From Gnetum montanum (lineage: Eukaryota > Streptophyta > Gnetopsida > Gnetales > Gnetaceae): a stretch of DNA of 64,000 bases. Made by a program: the position numbers and the translations under genes. Positions 12,603-21,446 of this stretch are shown here, in pieces; within the stretch, counting starts at the first letter, position 1, and the number at the start of each line of letters is the position of its first letter. Below the pieces are notes generated by a model. That model made no database searches. It was not told the DNA's origin and saw only the letters and a program-made list of their open reading frames with translations. The DNA lies in NCBI GenBank assembly GCA_015680685.1, contig MNCI01006555.1:118068-182067 (forward strand), in the 5' to 3' direction.

Positions 12603-15462
12603 ATGACACCAAAAGGGAAACACATGCATAAAGTAGGATCCTCTCAACGAAGGAAGAAATGACTTAGACTAAGAAGGGGCCAAGAACAAGCCAAGGAAGA
12701 ACCATTTGCAACCCATGCTATAAGTCCTCTTAGGGAAGAGTTCGAGGTGGAATCTATTCATCAGATTTTAGAACCAGCAGTAGCAACAGAACATTTTCAC
12801 CAAGATGATGCACCAGCTCATCAAGAAAATCTTGAGGTGACCTTGACAAAAGCTTGCTTGAATCAAATTAGATTAAAGGAGGTCCAAAAAATAGTGCTCC
12901 AGGATTTAAACTTTGGCCATTTCCTAGAGCAAACATCTAAAGAAGTACAAGACCAATTGAAGAACTCTTCCATGTGGCCAATCATCACTTCCATTGGGGA
13001 GTGGTACATGGGAGAGACATTCCTATTCTAGAACAACAAGCATGCTGGTTCAATGGTCAAAATCAAGGACATGTTAGTAACCTACTCAATGTAGGACATT
13101 TTTGAAGTGCTTGGGTTACTAGAAACAAGGGAAAATCTTACTAAGATTCCAATGCAGGTAGACCCCAACATCAAGAAAGAATGGGTGTGATGGTGTTATG
13201 GTATTAATTGCAAGGAGTTTGGCATGCTCACACTGACAGAAATGGTCCACTACAAGATTCTAGCCTTCTACCTCAATCCCATGGTGAGGCCAAGCAAAAT
13301 CACCATCTTTTTTGCCCATGCATGTGTTGCTTTGAGTGGGAGATTCCTTATCAACCTTCCACAGCTGATCTATCTAGAGATGGAGAAGCAGTTTAATGAA
13401 AATGAATATGGAAGGAAGACACTCTCCTTTTCATGCCTCATCAAAAAACTCTATTGTAGGGGAGGAATAGTCCATTATATGAATGATGCTATCAAGCATG
13501 CTCCAACCACTAATTGGGTAGAAATGATGAAAGATAAAATGCCTACAATAATTATTCAAGAATAGGAGTAGTAGACCACTCAAAAAACTATGCCAGACAT
13601 TGCTACAATAGCCCAACAATTGCATGAGTATCAAGAATGGCTCTTGAGTGAACAAGAGCAATGACTAAGCACAAGTGGCAGGGACCCATCTATGGATTGA
13701 CCAACAATGAATCACCTAAATGAGATGGCTTGAATAATCAGCTTGATGGGTGGAGGTGGATCTATTTTCTTAGCCCAAAGAATGCAATTGTTTACAAGAT
13801 TGAATCCTAATGCTAGAGAGGTCACGATATCTCTTGTAAAATAGTAGTCACTACCAAAAACATTTGGGAACACCATGACCTTCTCGGTGCACTTAGAGGA
13901 AGGTGAGGGAGCAACAATATTGGTGATGCAACACCAAGGATAAGAGATAGTAGTAGAGGTAGTTGCTGACAAAATAGCTAAAACCCTCAATGCACCTGTG
14001 GTTTCTGTACTAGATGTCACTACACTCAAAGATGTTTAGACATATGCAGGGACCACAAGCGGTAGAATACATGTAGCATAGCATGAATAACTACTAGATC
14101 GACTAGTAGGAACTAGGTAACTACTTTCAGATGTCTTTGATCTTTTGGACAATATTACTACAACCCAGTCAAAGCTGCTATAGGTAATAGGCAAAAACAT
14201 CATCTTGGAGGGGCAACTCAAAATAGGCAAGGAGTTGAACGAATGCTTGGTTGCTGAAGTTGCCGAATTAAGAGCCCAAATTGCCAATCTTGCAATTCTC
14301 AACCTAGCATTAACAAAAGATGAAGCTCTTGAAAAACTTCACACTAGATTGAAAGGGGTTGAGGGTGCGATGGAGACAATGGTGTTCTACTAATCCTTGG
14401 CAAAGGCTACACAACACAAAATTCAAAAAGCCTTGGACTAGACCCACCAATAGAATGTACAATTAACCATAGAGAATCATCGCCTGTGGAATGTTGATGA
14501 GCACAAACAACAATTAACTAACTTCATCTATTAATAGCAAGAGCAACTAGCTAGAGTGAACACAGAGTTAAGGAGATTGGTAGCAAAAAATAAAATAAAA
14601 AATAAACCTCTCCATGGAGGAGGTCTATGCCATTTGCCAAAAGATTATGATCGAGGTAGCCACCTAGAAATCAGAGGCTCTCACATTTAAGAGAGTTAAG
14701 GATCATTACAAAGATCAGGTTGGTCTACAAAAAAAAAAGTAAATGAAAAACACATTCAATTAATGAAGGTAAAAATAAATGAAACCCTCCAGCAACTCTA
14801 GCAAGGAAGAGAATTATGATAACCTATTGTTGATGGGATAGATGCCTACAACAAGGTGAAAATCCACATGATGGAGTTGTAGATTGAGGAGATGATGAAA
14901 TACATGGAACTCACCAATATTTGATATGCAAATTTGGCCATGTTGACTATTAGACAATCATGGTCAAAACTAGAAAAGTAGGTGGCGAGCTTTTACTTGT
15001 TGTACGAGGCAGTTCAAGCATCATAAAGACACTAAGCAAAAGCTTGCGGTGGAAAATGCTGAACCCAAAGTTGTCAAGGGTAAATACACTGATCAAAGAT
15101 CTACCACCAAAAATCTAGCTAGAAGGATGAATGACTATTAGGAGCTACAGAACACAGTAAAGACATTTGATATTGAATGCAAACAATTTGTTGGCTTCTT
15201 TATCAACATAAAGGAGTTGTTCACAGTAATGCCCTATTTGTGGGATATCCCCATTCCAACCCACATTGGTGATGCTGCATGGACTATGAATGATCCCTAA
15301 AGTAAGGATGAGAAGATGAAGGTATTACTGAATTCCTTTTGCCTTCTACTAGAGGTTGCAGTTATAGCAGGATAGCCATAGTCACCTTAGCCACCACACA
15401 TGCCCAAAGCTGGTGAAGATCCTTCAGAATCTCAGGAGCCTCCACCACCTAGGATTGTCTAA
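12603..15462 (+). pseudogene. B: ORF2 (putative plant transposon protein-like, coiled coil)
   Basis: Starts in the context TAG-ATG, conserved with D (53561) and E (37839), and ends PPPPRIV-stop at 15460-15462, about 950 codons. The N-terminal ~300 codons have the pattern of the plant 'putative plant transposon protein' domain (Pfam Transposase_32-like; recognised by pattern only), with an open piece at 13224-13565. The middle (about 14200-15000) is heptad-like coiled coil, for example ELNECLVAEVAELRAQ. It occupies the extra-ORF position between pol and the 3' LTR known from Athila-type elements. Function unknown. Several stops and frameshifts. Confidence 0.65.
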
Positions 15463-15671
15463 TCTTTTCAACCATCTTCATGCCATTAGAGGATGTGTTG
15501 TCCAATGTCGTGTAGTCATGTCATGGTGTTCAATTTTGTGTCATGAACACCATAGTTTTTATAATGTATTAATTTGTAAACTTGGACACTTAGTTTTATC
15601 AAGTTAGTTTGTTATGTCAAGATTTAGTCAATAATTCCATACCTTCCCAATTTTGTAAAGGAACTCGAGGA
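15463..15671 (+). other. B: ORF2 3' end to PPT
   Basis: A non-coding link from the ORF2 stop to the LTR. It ends with a purine-rich run (GTAAAGGAACTCGAGGA, 15655-15671) directly before TGATGAGC, the likely polypurine tract. Confidence 0.6.
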
Positions 15672-16639
15672 TGATGAGCATCAAAGTATCATGTTGATGG
15701 ACCCTCATTGATGTAACCTCATCAATAGGGTCTTGTTTACATGGTGTTGCCTTGTCAACATAGTGTTTGCTACATCTACAGGGCCCCATTGATGTAGCGC
15801 AACAATAAAAACTATAAATACGAGCTCACAATTGTGTTTATGAGGAGTCGAGTCAAAGTAGTGACAAAGCTCTTGTAGTTTTTCCATTTGAGAGTTAGAA
15901 TATTTCTTTAAGTGCCTGCAGTAGGAGTTAGAAAGTATATGAATTTTTATTCAAGCATTGTTGTACTTGAACCACACCAATGTGAATGGCAATCAAGACA
16001 AGCCTTTAGATTAAACCTTGCAACACTTGGATTAGATTAATGATTTATTTATGCATTTATTATTTTCATTAAATATGACATTAATTAAGCTAAATTAGAC
16101 TTTAAGTAATTAGTTAATTAATTAAGCTAAATTAGACTTTAAGTAATTAGTTAATTAATTAAGCTAAATAAATTAAACACCTAAATACGATCACTTCGAG
16201 CATAAACATGTATTCACTTGGTAATCCCAACAGCATTATTACTTGGCGCACTTAGTAGCGTAGTGCTTGATAACCCAGTAGTAAATACGTGAGTTCAGGA
16301 TGTGTACAGAAAGTGGGACTTGATGCTTATGATAGGACTAGTTAGAGATTAGTTGAGTAGTTAAATTAAATTAGTTATTAAATTATTTCATCTCTCTACT
16401 TTAAGCACCAAGAACATAAAACATAAAAGAATAAAAATCATATACCTCAATTACACTTAACCATACCCTTGTGCATCACAAGTGTAATTAGGAAGACAAT
16501 GAATGACTCTTAGGACAAGGTTCACTTTCTAGAAGACTAGTGTATAGGAAGATATAGAGTTTGTGGAATTCAACCAGATCGCATGTGAATGCTTCATGAT
16601 TCGTATAGTTGGATGTAGGGATACCTCAACCGCTCATCA
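15672..16639 (+). repeat. B: 3' LTR (CATCGATG type)
   Basis: Runs from TGATGAGCATC to CCGCTCATCA, 968 bp. U3 (about 15690-15800) is filled with degenerate CATTGATG/CATCAATA motifs, followed by TATAAATA at 15813-15820. R/U5 aligns with the other LTRs of the superfamily. The following CAATC (16640-16644) should be the right-hand target duplication; its partner is outside the window. Confidence 0.88.
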
Positions 16640-17029
16640 CAATCGAATGAGATCTCTCCCACAACCCCGTAACTAAGATCCAAACACATAGAAGCATACA
16701 AGAGACACCAGACCAAAACCACGTAATTGACTAGAAAGCTACATACACCCTCATGCATTCTTTGCATGTGATCTCATGTCACTCATCACATACACATCAC
16801 ATCATGACCAAAATATGAAACAACAACAATATTTGTTGGAAATTGAATGCAAGAACCCTAGAAACCTTTCTTCAAGCTCAACTTAAAGATTCCAAGTTGT
16901 TTCTATTTTTTTCATCTTTTTTTGATTATTTCCCAGTTTGGAATTGTCAATTGGAAGTTTTCCCAATCATATGGATCATCTTGAGCTTTTCCATGACATC
17001 TTATAATCAACTGCAACATTCAAGAGAGA
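16640..17029. other. unique flank of B, nothing recognised
   Basis: AT-rich sequence to the right of element B. The only open frame reaches 74 codons (16843-17067) and shows no known motif. I see no gene, RNA or element end. Confidence 0.5.
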
Positions 17030-17292
17030 TATCTCCTAGGTGTATGAGATGTCTCCTTCAAAAGTAAGACATCTCCTTCAAGTCTGAGATGTATCTTAGA
17101 AATTGGGATGCCTCCCCTAAGATGTCTCCCATCAGGTTGGGGCATCTCCTCCTCAACTGAGATGTCTCCTCAACATTTAGGATGTCTCCTATCACAAGCT
17201 GACTCTTAGCCAAGACATCTCCCAAACATGTCGGATGTCTCATCTCATTCTAGTTCTTAGCCAAGACATCTCCTTGATCTCTAAGACATCTT
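17030..17292. repeat. degenerate AGATGTCT/AGACATCT array
   Basis: The octamer AGATGTCT and its reverse complement AGACATCT, usually extended to CTCC, recur about every 15-30 bp in both orientations (for example 17045, 17067, 17130, 17160, 17180, 17215, 17236, 17268, 17283). Mixed orientation means that transcripts could fold on themselves. Function unknown. Confidence 0.65.
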
Positions 17293-17394
17293 AACAACAT
17301 CCAAAACCTGCAAAAACAACATGTAGGGAAGAAGGAAGGAATTAGAAGAGGTGTCCCTGCACCAAGTTACTTGTACTACGATTTCTTCTATGTA

Positions 17395-17467
17395 GCTTTC
17401 ATAGCTCAATTGGTTGGAGCACTTGTTTAGTAAGTAGGAGGTGGTGAGTTTAACTCTCATTAAAAGA
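17395..17467 (+). pseudogene. tRNA-Thr(AGT) pseudogene
   Basis: This is a 73-nt match to the intact tRNA-Thr at 20266-20339, starting GCTTTCATAGCTCA. The anticodon loop TTAGTAA (AGT) is kept. The 3' acceptor strand is TAAAAGA instead of TGAAAGC, the anticodon stem is mostly wobble or mismatched, and the B box has changed to GAGTTTAACTC. No T-run follows. It may be a dead tRNA copy or the head of a SINE. Confidence 0.75.
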
Positions 17468-17529
17468 AAATATTTGGTAATTATAGTTGGAATACCCTTA
17501 TTTCTCAAAAGCTTTCAAATAGCATGTGA

Positions 17530-17706
17530 GCTCTATTTGCTCTAAGAAATAATTACAGCAGGAATCAAGTGGAATTTGCGCTCTATTTGCTCTAAGAAAT
17601 AATTACAGCAGGAATCAAGTGGAATTTGCGCTCTATTTGCTCTAAGAAATAATTACAGCAGGAATCAAGTGGAATTTGAGCTCTATTTGCTCTAAGAAAT
17701 AATTGC
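17530..17706. repeat. 50-bp tandem repeat, 3.5 copies
   Basis: Units beginning GCTCTATTTGCTCTAAG start at 17530, 17580, 17630 and 17680, exactly 50 bp apart. The first three are almost identical and the fourth is partial and diverged. It is non-coding. Confidence 0.92.
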
Positions 17707-18033
17707 ATCAAGAAATATATTTTGACATAAGAGATCAAATAGGAAACTTTTTCATAATCTTGTCCAGCCTATATTATTATACGGGTGTGTTGAATGAGGG
17801 CCTTCGCTTTTTACACATAATTGAAAAACATTAGAGCATGTTCAAAAACAATTTCTTATATGTAAATTTCAAGTGAAAATGCAAATTTCTTGTGATATCT
17901 TACTTTTAGAAGTAGATTTTCTTCACCTTGAAGTTGAAGCCCTTTGTCAATTTATTGCTTATACTAAGAAGTTAACTCATAGGGAGGAAGTTAATTATAC
18001 TAAGGAGATAATGAATGTTGCACAAGAAAATGG
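17707..18033. other. short AT-rich stretch with a 65-codon frame
   Basis: Contains an open frame at 17873-18070 with an acidic, Leu-rich composition. It may be the 5' continuation of the RT-type fragment that follows, in another frame. No motif identifies it. Confidence 0.35.
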
Positions 18034-18417
18034 ATGGTTGCATCAAGAAAAATTATGGCTTCAATCATAGAATATTGTAATAGAGGATCTTCCTCTAAAC
18101 AAAAGGCTCTTCCCAAAGACCATAAAAGAAAATGTCTTGATGAAATTTTAGCTGAACACATTTGGGAAAAAACATTTTTATTTATGTTTGTTAGAGGAGG
18201 TTTGTTATCTAGTACTCAAAAGTACCTATTTTCAACTATTTGTATTTATTTAAGAAATCAAATTGCTAGAGCAAGAATGATCTCTCATCATCTCTTTATT
18301 AAGATAGTTCGTTGGATCAATTTACCAAGAGAAGAGCAAATTTGCAAACTATGCAAACAAAGCATAAAAGATGAAGAACATATCTTTTTATTCTGCCTAA
18401 CTTTAGTTCATATTTGA
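18034..18417 (+). pseudogene. fragment with RT-type zinc motif (zf-RVT-like)
   Basis: A 127-codon open frame. Its last 45 codons read RWINLPREEQICKLCKQ, then KDEEHIFLFC. This is the pattern R-x-C-x2-C-x(n)-E-D-E-x-H-x3-x-C found at the C-terminus of non-LTR retrotransposon polyproteins (zf-RVT). No RT core is seen upstream, so it is probably a 5'-truncated retroelement remnant. It could be another zinc-ribbon protein fragment. The frame ends with a stop at 18415-18417. Confidence 0.4.
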
Positions 18418-18579
18418 ATGAATTATAATATTAATTGTAATCTACTGCTTGTTTTTTTTTTTCATGTTGACCCTAATGGCTTGGCTCATTACGCCAATGA
18501 TGTTTTCCACTTTCTTCAAAAATACATTGAGACTTTGTAATTGTCCAATAAAACTTTCTAGTTTCCAGAAAACAAAAGT

Positions 18580-18719
18580 ATTACAAATATGTTTTCAAAA
18601 GATACAGGTTGGTTTTTACCAAAGGTACAAAACCATATGATAAGTACAAGGAGTTTAACAAGGGTGGAAAAGGTAGATAAGTGCAAGATTGATTTAAATA
18701 TAAGTTGATTTTTAACAAG
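18580..18719. repeat. complex minisatellite, left part
   Basis: Phrases such as 'gtttaacaagggtg', 'gtagataagt' and 'aggttggttttta' recur here and continue after S2 at 19507. The array is therefore older than the S2 insertion. Confidence 0.7.
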
Positions 18720-19506
18720 TGATGAGTGGCGAGGTACCCCTACACTTAACTATACGAATACGAGTGTCTCACACGCGATCCGGTAGAACTCCAAGGACTA
18801 AGTGCTTACGCGCCTTAATGGAACACTTAAAGTTAATCAATCGTTGTCCTCCTACTTGTATTGTCACGGTTGTATGATTAAGTAAGTTTGAGGTATGTGA
18901 TTTTTATCACTTTTATCTTTTTAACGCCTATGCTAGTAGGGAAAGGTGAAGAGAACTAAATAACTAATTTTTATTAACTATTCACTAACTAAGTTTTAAT
19001 TATCCTAGCATCAGTATCTGTTCCCACTTGCCGCACACACCCTGAACCAATGCAACGCTACTAGGATTACCAAACGCTACTCGTTACTGGGTTACCAAGC
19101 GTTACACACGTGCTCAAAGCGGTCGTACTGAATGCACTTAACTAGGAGAGTCAAGGGTTGAGAGAGATTAATTATCTAGAAAAGCATTTAAACATTTAAT
19201 AATAATTAAATCCTATTTAGCTTAGTCCATATGCTACAAGGTTTATCAAAAAGTTCGTCTTTATTGCCACCGTACACAAATGTGTGCTAGATACAATTTG
19301 CTCAAATAAAGATCCGGTCACTTTGAGACTCCTACTGCGGGCACATAGAAATTATTCTAACTTTGGAATGGTAAAACTGCTATAGTTTGGCTAAGGGACA
19401 AACTCTAGATGTCTAAAACATGGAAAGCCTCCTCTTATTTATAGGCATTGCGGCAGGCTGCGATATCGCAAATGCAATATTGCATACGCGATATTGCGGC
19501 TCATCA
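18720..19506 (-). mobile_element. Solo LTR S2 (GATATC type)
   Basis: This 787-bp LTR, read on the minus strand, starts TGATGAGCCGC and ends GCCACTCATCA. ACAAG flanks it perfectly on both sides (18715-18719 and 19507-19511). The TATA box TATAAATA lies at 19436-19443 (minus), with a GATATC/AATATT cluster upstream (19456-19500). There is no PBS, PPT or internal sequence, so it is a solo LTR. It keeps many CpG sites (for example CGCGATATTGCGG), unlike most other copies, so it is probably among the younger insertions. Confidence 0.92.
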
Positions 19507-19950
19507 ACAAGTGTACAAAAGTATATGATTAATCTTTAACAAGGATATGAAAGCATATGATAGGTAGAAGGAGTTTAACAAGGGTGTAAAAAGTAGATAG
19601 TAAGCATGTGATAGCTACAAGGGGTTTAACAAGGATGTAACATGTAGATAAGTACAAGGGGTTTAACAAGGGTGTAACATGTAGATAAGTACAAGGTTAA
19701 TTTAAATATAGGTTGGTTTTTAACAAAGGTATAAAAGCATATAATAGGTATGAGAGATTTAACTAGGGTGTAAAAAGTAGATGATAAGCATGTGATATGT
19801 ATTAGGGGTTTAACAAGGGTGTAAAATGTAGAAAAGTACATGTTTGATTTAGGTATAGGTTGGTTTTTAACAAAAGTATGAAAATATGATAAGAATAAGA
19901 GATTTTATAAGTGTATAAAAAGGTTGATAGTAAGTATATGATAAGGGTGC
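19507..19950. repeat. complex minisatellite, right part
   Basis: Continuation of the array at 18580. The phrase 'gtttaacaagggtgtaa' recurs at about 19575, 19625, 19660 and 19808, and longer blocks of about 110-150 bp repeat ('aggttggtttttaacaaa' at about 19712 and 19857). The repeat is imperfect and non-coding. Confidence 0.75.
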
Positions 19951-20003
19951 TTTTTTCTTTTGTTTTTGGCCTAATTGTCCTAAAATGCATCAAGTCTCTT
20001 CAT

Positions 20004-20195
20004 TTTTGTTATATTCATCTATTCTACTTGTGTATTTAGTTTTTATCCTTTTTTTGTTATATTCATCTATTCTACTTGTGTATTTAGTTTTTATCCTTTT
20101 TTTGTTATATTCATCTATTCTACTTGTGTATTTAGTTTTTATCCTTTTTTTGTTATATTCATCTATTCTACTTGTGTATTTAGTTTTTATCCTTT
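20004..20195. repeat. 48-bp tandem repeat, 4 copies
   Basis: Four essentially identical 48-bp units (TTGTTATATTCATCTATTCT...). Because 48 is a multiple of 3, several frames stay open on both strands (a hydrophobic 16-residue repeat on plus, a Lys/Arg/Tyr-rich one on minus). These frames are a by-product of the repeat and not evidence of a gene. The near-identity points to recent expansion. Confidence 0.93.
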
Positions 20196-20253
20196 CTATT
20201 TGGTTTATTAGGGGCCACATGTGTATTTGATGTGATGTAAATAATATATGCTT

Positions 20254-20260
20254 TAAAAAA
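20254..20260 (-). terminator. Pol III terminator of tRNA-Thr
   Basis: A run of seven T on the minus strand begins 5 nt after the tRNA discriminator base, the usual RNA polymerase III stop signal. Confidence 0.85.
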
Positions 20261-20265
20261 ACATG

Positions 20266-20339
20266 TGCTTTCAATGAGAGTCGAACTCACGACCTCCCGC
20301 TTACTAAACGGGTGCTCTAACCAACTGAGCTATGAAAGC
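20266..20339 (-). tRNA. tRNA-Thr(AGT)
   Basis: A 74-nt cloverleaf without intron. The acceptor strands GCTTTCA/TGAAAGC pair completely, with A as discriminator. The D arm holds the A box TAGCTCAGTTGG. The anticodon stem CCCGT/GCGGG encloses the loop TTAGTAA, giving anticodon AGT (threonine, ACU codons and ACC after inosine editing). The T arm is GTGAG-TTCGACT-CTCAT with the B box. No CCA is encoded, as expected for a nuclear gene. All stems pair and a T7 terminator follows, so it is probably functional. Confidence 0.96.
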
Positions 20340-21446
20340 TGGATGTTAACGTTTTAATATGTAAAATTATTGCTTGTGCTATTAGCTCGGCTCCTCTCGA
20401 ACTCTACCACTGCATCCGTTGACTAGGATTGATTGGTCATGTCTCGGAGGAGATGATGTGCGGCCAATGCTGAAAAAAGAAAGGAAGAGAGCAGTCATTG
20501 AGGAATATGGGCAATGGCCCATGGTTTTGTCATGAATGAAAGCAGGGCAGGGCAAGCAGCAAGCAATAATTTTGTGTAGGCAACTCCACTGCTCTTGTGT
20601 GTTATGGGAATGGCGCCTGTGGATGATCTTATTTTACTTTATTTAATAATAATAATAAGAAGCTTCTCTCTCATGCATGTCTCCTGGGATTCCGTCCATC
20701 TTGTGTAAATGATGACGACGTGTATCTCATGCCGAATGTATAAGCATCTGCACATGGGTTGGCAAGATTGCACGTTTGTCATGATGGGATTCTTGACCAT
20801 ATATCCTTTGATGTTTTAATTAAATCAAACAGCAGTCCACTACACAATTAAATATTGTCTAATCAGTATGGTTTTTCTGTTTTGGATATTCTTGTGAAAA
20901 AAAGAGAAGAAATTTTTTTTTTGTTTGGAAAACTGCTGTTCGCCTGCAAAAAAGGTGAAAACTTAATGGAATGGAGTCTTATCCACAATTATGCGTGTTT
21001 TGGGATCTGGGTTTGTATACCAAATTAGCTTGAAATTACCGGCGGATAGGAAAAATCTTGGATAGTTGTGCTGAAAATATAGGTTTGATTAAGTCATGAG
21101 CAGCATATTAACAAAGAACCAAAAAAATCTTTTTAAGCAATCACACTTTAAAACCCAATTTGTCATTGCTTGTTTCTTCTCTGTGTTTTTCATTTTGGGA
21201 CAGACCATCAAAATGTCAATTCCGTACATCCTTTAGCAAAACTGTTTAAGCCTATTCCAAAACAATCCGTTTACCTTGTTTCATGAAGCAGCCTCTTCCA
21301 TCCCCAATTCTTTAGAGAAGATGGGATATTCATTAAAATCTCAGAATTCGATAATTGACAAGAGAAATTGACCAATGTTGTTTTGCAACAAACATGGTAG
21401 CTTAACAACACTTGAGCAGATCCAGAACTAACTCATGACAAAACAG
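20340..21446. other. intergenic, tRNA-Thr to kinase 3' end
   Basis: Unique AT-rich sequence. A short AAT microsatellite lies near 20645-20657. The left part is the 5' flank of the tRNA and the right part holds the kinase 3' UTR. I see no further gene. Confidence 0.55.

Larger units (their letters stand above)
4583..16639 (+). mobile_element. Element B: gag-pol-ORF2 Ty3/gypsy element
   Basis: The order on the plus strand is 5' LTR remnant (4583-5262), gag 3' part, protease, RT, RNase H, integrase, spacer with an internal TATA module, ORF2 (12603-15462), and 3' LTR (15672-16639). It was later broken by A in its 5' LTR, by solo LTR S1 at 8488-9063, and by a deletion that fuses LTR (about 5262) to gag and removes the PBS and most of gag. 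It is the most complete pol-plus-ORF2 example here. All reading frames carry stops and shifts. Confidence 0.85.

Noticed and set aside
4583-16639. Region 10491-16639 considered as a separate element from the pol part at 5263-10490
   Set aside because: The spacer blocks run in the same order as in D and E, no LTR lies between pol and ORF2, and both 5' remnant and 3' LTR are the same type.
19985-20274. Open frames on both strands over the 48-bp repeat
   Set aside because: The unit length is a multiple of 3, so frames stay open automatically; low-complexity translation and no gene signals.
20645-20657. AAT microsatellite near the tRNA
   Set aside because: Only about four units; too short to be worth a separate feature.
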